Positions 22,491 through 32,204 of a stretch of 64,000 nt of DNA are shown here, piece after piece. The DNA lies in NCBI GenBank assembly GCA_023101725.1, contig JALJCO010013385.1:34648-98647 (forward strand), given 5' to 3'. Numbering within the stretch: position 1 is the first letter of the stretch; each line of letters opens with the position of its first letter. Under the pieces are notes generated by a model. It was given only the letters and a program-made list of their open reading frames with translations. It searched no databases and was not told where the DNA came from. Source of the DNA: Atherinomorus stipes. Lineage: Eukaryota; Chordata; Actinopteri; Atheriniformes; Atherinidae. The position numbers and the translations under genes are program-made.

Positions 22491-25335
22491 CACGGAAACT
22501 CAACACCACCTGCCTCAGATGCTAAACTAAGTTATACTAATAACACCGGCCCTGACCAGAATACTAGATGTTGTGAGCATTGTACAATGTTTGAACTTAA
22601 ATATTCACAAATAAAATGAAGGGGGGTCACACTCTTGTCCCTCTGACTGAGCCAATACAAACCGGGTATCTGAAACACACAACACACACTCTTTGGTTTA
22701 TTATAAATCCGTATCACCATGATATCACCACAGTTTGGGGGCCATGTATCAGACCTATATCTGACTGTGATGCTTCAGCACAACCTCTGTGCACGCTGCT
22801 GCTTTCACGTTCCTCAGCTCTTAGACTGATATGGTTCCACTCATGAAGGGATTGTTTACAGTTGGGTTGGAAAATGCTAAACATACTGCACAATAGTGTA
22901 TGATTTTATTTACAGTATGAGTCACTTTTGTCCGTACCTTCTGTACTGGCAGGTATTTGGTGATAAGAAAAGAACATCTAGGCTGTAACTGTCTGATTTG
23001 GGGCACGCAAAGTAATTTAAGGCTGAGCTGGAGTGAGCGTCATCCACGGCTCTTGTTCTAAACTCAACCTGAATAAACAAATGAGGAATAGCCTTTAAAA
23101 TTTATTTTATGTATTTAACTGATAACATGTAACCTATTCCGAGCTATTCCATCTTATAATATTACTTAACCATCTTTATCAATTAATGCAGTATGGTAAT
23201 AAATCTTACTGCAAAAATAATACACAACTTTAATGGAAAAATACACAATTAAAAATGCAACTTTGGTATCTGAAGTGTAGTTTGTATTAGCTGTAATGTT
23301 ACCACAACTTAAAAAAGTAAAAGCCCATCAGTGCTGTTAGTGTTTCCTTCTTTGATATCTTTTAATATCACGGCTGCATGTGGCATTTTATAGCTTAAAT
23401 GTTTCTGGTTTAGTCTATATGCAGTCTGCCATTTAATTCTAAAGTCTATCATTGATTGTTAATGATTGTTTGACTTTTATTGTTTCATGCTGCAGGGTGG
23501 AGGCAACCACCGTGGCCTCAGGTTTCAAAGGCCTTATCCGCACGCAGCAGGATAGACTATCTCATAAAACAACGATGTTTTCCTACGATTCGTCCAGTCT
23601 TCCACACACTAATACAGATTTTTGCCATCAAAAACGTCTTTTAAAAACTCTGGCCAAAGGAAGATTTGTGTTTACCTCCATTTATGCAACTGTGTGTGGA
23701 CATACAGAACCAGATTTTAAGGTGTGAAACATCACTGCCTGCAAAAAAATATGCTTGCATCACATGTGCGACCTGTATTTACTCTGGGTCTGCTCCATTT
23801 ACCGCTCAGGCGAAGAAGCTGTGAACCAGTCGACAGAGTTTTCACTTTGGCTCACATCCAACGGCCTGTTCAGACGACTTTTTTCAAATTAACTTTGCTC
23901 CCAAAGATCCTTCATCTGCTTTGTTAAAGCCTCTTCCAGCCCTCCCCCTCTCTGCTCGTTAATCCCTCCCACCGAGTACGTACGGCCCTCCTCCTCAGCT
24001 ACAGCCAGCCTCATCACAGCAGCTCCTCAGTGTAATATTCATCCCACATAAATGAACATCTGCTCACATATATAATATCTGCCTTTCTCAACCACCGGGA
24101 AGTTAACGGTGTGTTTTAGCTGCAGTTTCTGCATCAGTAAGAGACCACGACATTCCAGCGGCTTCATTAGTTTATTGAACACTTCCAGGACGACACTGAT
24201 GACAACAATGCTAGCTTACAATACTGAAAATAACCAGCTGACGTTCCGACGCCGTCTGTCCACACAGAGAAAACCACCAGCAGCGTTTCCAGTCATCAGC
24301 AGCTTCGCCACTTTTACATTTATGTATAACTCACACATAAAAGTAAAAAACAAACTGCCTGTTCAACGACCGTTTGCTGTATCAGAATCAGTTTTACTCC
24401 CAGATCCTCCCTTCCTTCCTCCAGCTGGTGACCCGACGTTTCTGCTCCGCTTTCGGTCGTCCTGGTCTCTGCTTCTGCAGATTTTCTCTCCTGGAGCTTC
24501 CTCCGCATCACCTGATAATTCCCCGGCCTTCCATCCTGCATCGCTCACGTTTTCCTCTTTGTCTGCCTTTCTTTCAGAGATTTGATCCACCTGTAGTTTC
24601 CTCCAGCAGTGAACCTAACACCCGCGGCCTTCCCTCCATCCTGCTGCTCACATCCCATCTGCCTTTCTTTCTCTCCAACTTCAGCCGGTGAGCAGAGGCG
24701 CTTCCTGCTGCCGCTGCCTTTCTGTCCCATTCTCCTCTTGTTGTTCAGCTCAGCTACGCACTTATTGCAGAAAGTTTTGAATGCAAAAGAAAAATAAATA
24801 AATAAATAAATAAATAAATGAATAAAATGTTTAAATGTGGAAGAGGGCGGGGCCGAGGCGGAACAAGGGGAGTCAGCTGTCGGGGAAGTGTTGGCTTGAG
24901 CAGGGATTGATGAGAGCAGAGAGAAGTGAGACGAACAGCTACGCTGACCAATGTAAGCCACGCGGCCGGATGGTTCCTATCGGTTACCGTTTTTGCAGCC
25001 CAGCAGCCGCTAGAGTGGATGGATCTTTTTTTTTTCTATTAACATTGTGTAGATTGTACTATTGGACCATAACCACCATCTAAATGAGGTTATTAATAAT
25101 GATCAAACTTTCAAATCATAGCCCATAGCTTTAAGTAACAAACTCCTCCTCCTGGCCTGCCATAACTTCTTTTTTTACCAGTTTGATTTGTTCATTAATA
25201 TTTTACCATGCACAGTCTTACATCACAGTAACTATGACAACATGGATAAAAAGCAGCAAATGTCGCAGGTCATCGCCCGGCTGACAGTAAAGAAGCAGAC
25301 CCTCAGAAACAGAGCAAATATCCTGTGCATGTTCT
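22491..25335. other. Long gene-free stretch
   Basis: No gene was recognised on either strand. Pyrimidine-rich sequence at 24370-24700 gives open frames without motifs. An (AAAT)n tract lies at about 24788-24820, and T-runs at about 25026-25036. Isolated acceptor-like sites (for example near 23493) have no matching donors that would define a gene. Confidence 0.4.
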
Positions 25336-25665
25336 TCTTTTTTTTTCTTTTTTTAACTTGTCCTGTCCAGCACAGTAGCAGCAGGATGATGATCTGGCTG
25401 CCTTGCTGTGTTGAACAGATTTACTTTGCCAAGAGGAGCTTTATGAATATAAGGCTCATATTAATATAAGCCCCCCCCAAAAGGACGGACATGCATCCAC
25501 CCAGAGGGTGGCCCCAGCCGAAGCCCCCCGCGGTCTCAGGGCCAAGGCCCCAGGAGGACCAAGACAAGCAAAGACCGACCCTGCCAGGCGCCAGCCCCCC
25601 CCCGGTGGCCGGTGTGGCACAGAGCCCAGGCACCCAGAACCCTAAGCTTCCCAGACGCACACACA
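25336..25665 (-). mobile_element. Non-coding poly(A) retroposon, copy D
   Basis: The minus-strand tail is A-rich (T-runs at 25337-25357 on plus). It follows the family 3' end containing GGACAGGACAAGTTAAA, and TTCAACACAGCAAGGCAGCC further in. After about 110 bases the sequence jumps directly to the GC-rich body (GTCCTCCTGGGGCC, GGGGGGGCT, GGGTGGATGCATGTCC). The middle section and tandem array are therefore missing compared with 56668-59122. Confidence 0.7.
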
Positions 25666-25699
25666 CATACACCGACTTATTTGGTCTTGGTGTGTTGTT

Positions 25700-26439
25700 G
25701 TATTGCAATATTACATGAAGTCAAGGTCATGTCATCAACACTTTAAATGAAATGTTGTTTTTTGTCAAATTTACTGAAGTACTGCTGATATCATCTGGAT
25801 CTAAGTCTGAGAGTTTTCTTTGTATTCAAAAGCAGAGAAAATACTAATTTTTAATTGTACTCTCATCCCCTTTGTCTAATATTGAACAGTTAAAGGGACC
25901 AGAGGCAAGATTAAGAAATGAAACTCGTGACTGGCGCTTCAGGTACCTGCAGCCACGAGCCAAGCCGTCATGGAGCACAAACTGAAGCTATAATGTTGTT
26001 TACTAACCTTTTCCTTCGTAGTTCCACGTTTTAGTGTCTTTCAGTTGATCTGGATCGTTTGCTGACGGCAGAAGAATCCATAACTATCACTTACAGTGTT
26101 TGAATTTACCGCGACGTCTTCTTCCTGCATCAAAACTGAGGATGTAGCATCATCATTTGACGTCACGTCCGCAGGGCAGCGCGGGAAATTCAGACACCGA
26201 ATTGCAGCTTCATGCAGCACACAGCCTGTTCAAGGCAACGGAGAGAAACGTGGTGGAAACGTTATTTTTGGTTTATAGCGCTTCATCACTTGTAAGTATA
26301 AAAAAAAATGGACATGCTTGTTTGTTTGTTTTTTTAATTCGTGCCTTTAGTCCCTTTAACTAGAATTTTCCACTTCCAAATGAAAAAATTCACGTGATGT
26401 TTGAGGTCCGCCCACAGCAGTCAACCGCAGACCCTGTTA
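25700..26439. other. Gene-free stretch upstream of the candidate first exon
   Basis: No coding frame was recognised. If 26440-26535 is the first exon of the middle GTPase gene, this holds its proximal upstream region. I could not support a specific transcription-factor site. Confidence 0.35.
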
Positions 26440-26535
26440 TGTCCTGGTGTGGGGACTGCACAGAGCCCAACCCTCCTGATGAAAAATAAAAGCTCTGAAG
26501 TCTTCAGGACTCAGAGCTTCCTGCAGCAGCAGAAG
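26440..26535 (+). other. Candidate non-coding first exon of GTPase copy 2
   Basis: A TATA-like AAAAATAAAAG lies near 26482-26492. About 30-45 bases downstream, the sequence ends in CAGCAGAAG followed by GTAAGA, a strong donor at 26536. It has the right strand and position to be a 5' UTR exon for the gene whose next exon starts at 31611. Transcript data would be needed to confirm it. Confidence 0.35.
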
Positions 26536-27109
26536 GTAAGACCAGTTCAGTTCTGGTGAAATGATTCACACAGAACTTAACTGCATTATTTACTTTTTTA
26601 AATCAGAGATTTGTTAGAGAAAATGTGTTAAAACAGAGCTCACATTCATCTTTAACTTTTACCATTGAGTTGTACTTTCACTAGGGATGAAAGTAAAGTT
26701 GTTTTTCTCCAACTACTGTTTTGTGTTTTAGTTTTGTTTGTGTTTTATGTTTTACATTTTTTACACAGCTTTTTTTTTCTACCTGTGTGTGTGAGAGAGA
26801 CAAATCTAGCTAAATGTGTTATTAATATATACCAGTAATGAATAAGTTGTGGTTTACCTGGAATGTAAGGGATCTTTAGTCCCACGAAGTGGAGAAAAAT
26901 ATTCATATATCATGATGGTGTGGATGATGTTATGTTACAAGAGACACAAATTGATGTTAGCAAGTATTTAAAGTTACAACAGGGGCCATTTCAGCAAGTA
27001 TTTTTCTCATCTTTCACACAGGGGCGTAGCAGTGTTTAAAAGTCTACCTTCTAAAATGTCTAAATATGTCAAGGACTGGATAATAATGAGAGGAACTCTG
27101 CACAGAAAT

Positions 27110-27144
27110 ATATATACATCTACATATACACATATATATAGATG

Positions 27145-27232
<88 letters not shown>

Positions 27233-27235
27233 TAC
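27110..27235. repeat. (TA)n/(CA)n microsatellite
   Basis: Long TA runs are broken by an ACACACACACAC block at about 27166-27178. A length-unstable dinucleotide tract. Confidence 0.95.
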
Positions 27236-27456
27236 AGATTTATAAAATAATAGAATATTTGTATAACTTCCTCAGATCGTCATTTTCTTGATGAAATAAA
27301 CAGCTGATTGTTACTGTCATGAGTAAAATAGAACTTTGAACATTGAACCGATGTCCCAGAACAATGAAATTCATCTTCCAGTATAACCTGTTCCACGATG
27401 AGACGAACAAAGCAACAACATAACAGAATCTGGGCAGGCTGAGGTGCAACTGCAGA

Positions 27457-30400
27457 AATGTCAATGTCAATGTCAATGTCAGGTTTATTTAAATAGCACA
27501 TTTTTAAAAGGCCAGTGGCCAACCAAAGTGCTTTACAGAATAAAAGACAGCAATGAATAAAGTAAATGCAACACAATAAAAACAGTAAAAATAAACCAAT
27601 AAAAGTAAATTTAAAAAAGTATAAAAATAAGAACAGTGACTCTACTCAGCTGTAGGCCAGGGTGAACAAGTGGGTCTTAAGGCGTGATTTAAACATGGAA
27701 AGGCTGTTGGAAGACCGCACAGAGAGAGGCAATGTGTTCCATAGCCTGGGAGCCACAACTGCAAAGGCTCCATCTCCTCTGGTTTTCATGTGGGATCGAG
27801 GGACGTCCAGGACCAACTGGTCAGCTGACCTCAGGGCTCCTGGGGGCTGATGCACCTTCACAAGGTCAGCTAAATATTCTGGGGCCAGTCCATTCAAAGA
27901 CTTATAAACAAATAAAAGAATCTTAAAATCAATCCTGAACCTAACTGGGAGCCAGTGAAGGGAGGAAAGCACCAGTGTGATGTGCTCGCGTTTCTTTGCT
28001 CCAGTAAGGAGACGAGCCGCTGCATTTTGGACCAGCTGCAGACGGTTCAGTTCTGCCTGGCCAATACCGACGTACAGGGAGTTGCAATAGTCCAGACGTG
28101 AAGTGACAAATGCATGGACGACTTTTTCCAGATCAGCTCTTTGGAGATAAGGTTTTACTTTGGCCAGGAGCCGAAGCTGAAAGAAGCTCGCCTTGACCAC
28201 AGAGCTGACCTGTTTATCTAATTTAAACGCCCCGTCAACAATCACACCCAGATTCCTCGCCTGAGTCCGAATGTAGGGCGCCAAAGGGCCAAGGGAGCTG
28301 GCGAGGACCTGGACTTTATCAGGGCGACCAAAAAGAACAATTTCAGTTTTGTTTTCATTTAACCTTAAAAAGTTTAAGTCCATCCATGTTTTAATATCAT
28401 TCATGCAATCAAAAAGAGCATGAAGAGAATCCTGCGAAGGCACTTTTAAGGGCAGGTACACCTGCACATCGTCGGCAAAACAGTGGAAAGGGATATTATA
28501 CTTCCTAAATATTGACCCCAGGGGTAGCATATAAAGGGAAAACAGCAGCGGGCCCAAAACAGACCCCTGGGGGACCCCACAGGTCAGAGGGGCCACAGAA
28601 GAAGAAAACTGCCCGAGCTGCACACAGAAGGATCTGTCAGCCAGATAGGATCTAAACCAGTCCAGAGCAGCGCCCTGAATGCCAACACAGTGCTCGAGGC
28701 GTGACAGGAGGACGCTGTGGTCCTCTGTGTCAAACGCCGCAGTAAGGTCAAGGAGAATTAAAACGGCACAATTTCCAGAATCAATATTTAAGAAGAGATC
28801 ATTAAAAACTTTTAAAAGCGCAGTTTCAGTGCTGTGAAAGGGCTTAAAACCAGACTGAAACAACTCGCTGACATTGGACTGTTTTAGGAATTCCTGGAGT
28901 TGGTTAAGAACAACTCTTTCTAAGACCTTAGAAATAAAAGGAAGTTTTGAAATTGGCCTAAAATTAGAAAGAACTAAGGGATCCAAGTTTTTCTTTTTTA
29001 AAAGAGGCTGCACTGTGGCATGTTTGAGGGAGGATGGAACGCACCCAGAGCTGAGACACAGGTTTATGAAAAACACGATAAAAGACCCAACTGAGCTGAA
29101 AACTTCTTTAAGCAAATGAGAAGGAATGCTGTCAGATGGACAGTTTGCAGGGCGCAAGTGCTCGACAACCTCAGTGAGAGCAGCAAGTGAAACAGGCTCA
29201 AACTGGTGAAAGGCAGCTGAGCTTGCTGGAGGGACTGAGGGATCCTGGCTAGACTGACGCTGTGGGGCTCTAAGGGTAGAAATCTTATTCACAAAGAAGT
29301 GCAAAAAATCCTCACACAGAGAAAAAGAAGGCTTAACAACAACAGCGTCGCGAGGATTCACTAGTGAGTCAAAGACATTGAAAAGGACCTGAGGTTTGTG
29401 AACATTTTTTGACACCAGTGAAGAAAAGTATTCAGCTTTCGCCGTCTTAACTGCCTGCTGATAACTTATAAGAGCATTATAAAGAAGGTCCCGAGAAATT
29501 TGGAGCTTATCCTTTTTCCACCTTCTCTCTGCCTGCCTACACGTACATCTGAGTGCACGAGTAGACTCATTTAGCCACGGCTCAGTCTGTGGCTTCGCTC
29601 GCTTTACAGTCAGAGGTGCAATAGAGTCCAAAATCTCAATACAGAGCGAGTCAAACTTTGCCATACAGGCATCAACACTGAGGTCTCTGAAGTCATACAG
29701 AGAATAAGCATCTTTCCAAACAGCTGAGAACTGTGTAGGAGTCAAAGAATTTAAAACACGGAGACGGCGAACGGGCGCAGAATCCGCGGAGGAGGATACA
29801 GGCAGTGAGCAGGTAAATAAAACCGGCAGATGATCGGATAGAGGTGTGTGACAGATTTCAGTAATTTCTACCTTCAATCCATAAGACAGTACCAGATCCA
29901 GAATGTGGCCTTTAACGTGCATCGGCTCCGACACAGATTGCTTAAGATTAAAAGAGTCAATGAGATTTAAAAAGTCTCTGACCAGCGGTTTGGTCTCACA
30001 ACAGACATGCACATTAAGGTCACCAACAATCAGAAAGCGATCATACTTTAGAATAACACCCGAAACAAAGTCAGCAAAGTCCTGTATAAAGTCTTTGTTA
30101 AATTTCGGTGGACGGTAGATCACCGCGCAGAAAACAGTCAGAGGAGCTTTTACCTCAAAGTTTTGGAGCTCAAAGCTAGAGCACTTGACAGCTGGAGACT
30201 GCTGGACGTGGAAGGAAGATTTGAAGACGGATGCCAGACCTCCACCTTTGCCAGTGGTACGAGGAGAGCTGATAAAGCTACATCCAGAGGGGAGGAGTTC
30301 CGAAAAAGGAGTATGATCACCTTCCCGGAGCCAGGTTTCGGTCAAAAACAGAAGATCCAATTTGCGTGAAGAAAAGAAGTCATTAAGTAAAAAGGTCTTG

Positions 30401-31010
30401 TTGGTAACAGATCTCACGTTCAACAAAGCCATATGGACATCAAAGGTCTCGGGTGGTGAAGCACGCTTCAGCATGCGGAGGTTGCGGCGATCCACGCCGC
30501 GACTCCCGGGCCGAACACGCCAGCAGGTTGGACGTAGCAACAGCTGATCGGGGTCCACCGAACAGCTGACGCTGTCAGAGCCGCTGACGTCACGAAGCAC
30601 CGGTTGGATCCATCGGTCTCTCCTCCTGAATTGCAGGGCGGCGAAAGCATCCAAAGAGTGCCCATCGATGCAGTAATCGGACCGGCGAACACATCTCAGG
30701 AAAACATCAAGCCTAACCCGGAGACCTGCGCGTTTGCCACGTCTCCTCCGTCGTCTCCGGCGGGCAAGATGGAGTGGAGGATCGCGTCTCAGGAACGCCG
30801 GTATTCCCTCAAGACAGCGGGGAAAATTCACCAAAGGATCAGAATTGAACCGATCAAAGAGACCTCCAATCTTGAGCAGAGTCAGACGATCATAAGTGAG
30901 GACAGACGACACCTCATGACAGAGCAGGTAAATCACCAAACAAACAGCAAACACTGAGCAGAGCGACAGACGGCCAGTCGGACACCCCAGCGCCATCTTG
31001 TCATCTTGTC
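27457..31010 (-). mobile_element. L2-clade LINE, near full length
   Basis: The element carries one long ORF (27646-30996). It ends in a short 3' UTR with the AAAGCACTTTGG-type tail (complement of CCAAAGTGCTTT at about 27521) and a terminal AATGTC/GACATT tandem of four units at 27457-27480, the microsatellite-like tail expected of L2-type LINEs. The 5' end lies just beyond the start codon near 31000-31010. No long target duplication is evident, which is usual for this clade. The unbroken ORF indicates a young insertion. It is antisense to the middle GTPase gene, probably in its first intron. Confidence 0.85.
27646..30996 (-). CDS. L2-clade endonuclease/reverse transcriptase polyprotein (1116 codons, intact)
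   Basis: A hydrophobic N-terminus (about residues 8-35, CSVFAVCLVIYLL) is followed by an arginine run (about 79-90). An AP-type endonuclease domain (about 190-400) shows LLNVRSVTNK, the catalytic-type TETW, YRPP, GDLNVH and the terminal SDHLPV. The reverse transcriptase (about 600-880) shows NFRPIS, FKPFHSTETALL, LLDLTAAFDTEDHSVLL, CGVPQGSVLGPLLFSLYMLPLG and FADDVQVYL at the catalytic box. The box reads FADD rather than the common YADD, and the preceding motif reads DTEDH rather than DTVDH. The C-terminal [13 protein letters not shown] and LWNTLPLSVRS blocks are typical of fish L2 elements. The protein would nick DNA and prime reverse transcription of its own RNA. No separate ORF1 is seen; the basic N-terminus might bind RNA (inference). 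Confidence 0.9.
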   Translation of the reverse strand: MALGCPTGRLSLCSVFAVCLVIYLLCHEVSSVLTYDRLTLLKIGGLFDRFNSDPLVNFPRCLEGIPAFLRRDPPLHLARRRRRRRRGKRAGLRVRLDVFLRCVRRSDYCIDGHSLDAFAALQFRRRDRWIQPVLRDVSGSDSVSCSVDPDQLLLRPTCWRVRPGSRGVDRRNLRMLKRASPPETFDVHMALLNVRSVTNKTFLLNDFFSSRKLDLLFLTETWLREGDHTPFSELLPSGCSFISSPRTTGKGGGLASVFKSSFHVQQSPAVKCSSFELQNFEVKAPLTVFCAVIYRPPKFNKDFIQDFADFVSGVILKYDRFLIVGDLNVHVCCETKPLVRDFLNLIDSFNLKQSVSEPMHVKGHILDLVLSYGLKVEITEICHTPLSDHLPVLFTCSLPVSSSADSAPVRRLRVLNSLTPTQFSAVWKDAYSLYDFRDLSVDACMAKFDSLCIEILDSIAPLTVKRAKPQTEPWLNESTRALRCTCRQAERRWKKDKLQISRDLLYNALISYQQAVKTAKAEYFSSLVSKNVHKPQVLFNVFDSLVNPRDAVVVKPSFSLCEDFLHFFVNKISTLRAPQRQSSQDPSVPPASSAAFHQFEPVSLAALTEVVEHLRPANCPSDSIPSHLLKEVFSSVGSFIVFFINLCLSSGCVPSSLKHATVQPLLKKKNLDPLVLSNFRPISKLPFISKVLERVVLNQLQEFLKQSNVSELFQSGFKPFHSTETALLKVFNDLFLNIDSGNCAVLILLDLTAAFDTEDHSVLLSRLEHCVGIQGAALDWFRSYLADRSFCVQLGQFSSSVAPLTCGVPQGSVLGPLLFSLYMLPLGSIFRKYNIPFHCFADDVQVYLPLKVPSQDSLHALFDCMNDIKTWMDLNFLRLNENKTEIVLFGRPDKVQVLASSLGPLAPYIRTQARNLGVIVDGAFKLDKQVSSVVKASFFQLRLLAKVKPYLQRADLEKVVHAFVTSRLDYCNSLYVGIGQAELNRLQLVQNAAARLLTGAKKREHITLVLSSLHWLPVRFRIDFKILLFVYKSLNGLAPEYLADLVKVHQPPGALRSADQLVLDVPRSHMKTRGDGAFAVVAPRLWNTLPLSVRSSNSLSMFKSRLKTHLFTLAYS

Positions 31011-31645
31011 GTGATGTCTGATGTGGTCACCTGCACATCTGTTAAAAGATCAGGAAAAAGATGAAGGGGAAAGATAAGCCGCGGTCTAAGAAACACTCTT
31101 GGTGTGATTCAGATTCACATTTCAGATGTGTTCCACGAACAAACCGAACCGACCAGGCTGCTGCAGATAGCTCGGTTCAAGGCCTCTGTGTGGTTTTTGC
31201 ATGCAGGCCATGTTTGTGCATTCACACACAAACATGGTGAGAATGGCAGTACAACAGAAACTAGTCCTTTGTGGAAATAAGTTCATCTTACAGTTAGATA
31301 AAATATATTTTTATATTGTGAACCAAAACTATTTCCAACAAAAATATGTTGGCTGAAACAAATATTTATTTCCTCTATAGATAAATCATTTCAGTGACAC
31401 AATGTCTCCTCATGATCGTGTTCAGGAAAATGTTGAGCAGGAATTTAATATCCAGGAACAAGTTTGTCTTCTTCTGCACATTTAATAAAAGCTGCAGCAG
31501 AGGAGAAGTTAAAGTTTGTTTCACGTTCAGCAGAGATTCAGCAGAAGGAGTGATGCTGGAAGTTTGATTTTTACCCAAACATGACATGTTTCCTCATTTA
31601 TTTTCTCCAGATACCTTCACACCTGCATCAGGCATCTGTATCGCC

Positions 31646-32140
31646 ATGGCAACACTGTGAGTACCTCTGAGTGACGTAAAAAAAGATTATTAAAGACTCT
31701 TGGCTCTACTGGGTGAAATGGTTCTTCCATCCTGACAGTATCAGCACATCATGTATTCATGAACAGAAGGAACAAAGTCCTCTGTGAGCTGCAGGTCTGG
31801 AAAACTCTGACCATCTGCACCGCATGATGGGATTGGTCCTTTATCCCAGAGAGAAAAGAACGATCAGATGTCTGAATGTCTCATCTCTGTCGCTCCCCCC
31901 ACCACGTGCACGGCTCTATGCGCTGCTAGACATGCTTTTTTCCCTCTGTTTGGTCTAAGAAAGGATCTGTTACTGACAACCACAGTTTCTTTCTGCTCCC
32001 GGGCTCCGGGGCTCCGAACCTGCCTGCCTGGTGGGGTTGGTAGCTGCTGGTCTCGGTCTGCTGGGGCCTGTACCCCGAGACCACGGGGGGGCTTCGGTCA
32101 ACCTCTGCCGCCCTCTAGGTGGACCCATGTCTGTCTCTTT

Positions 32141-32204
<64 letters not shown>

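Noticed and set aside
24109..24961. Overlapping plus and minus frames up to 158 codons
   Set aside because: Pyrimidine-rich sequence is stop-poor in several frames on both strands; no domain, splice structure or homologous copy supports a gene.
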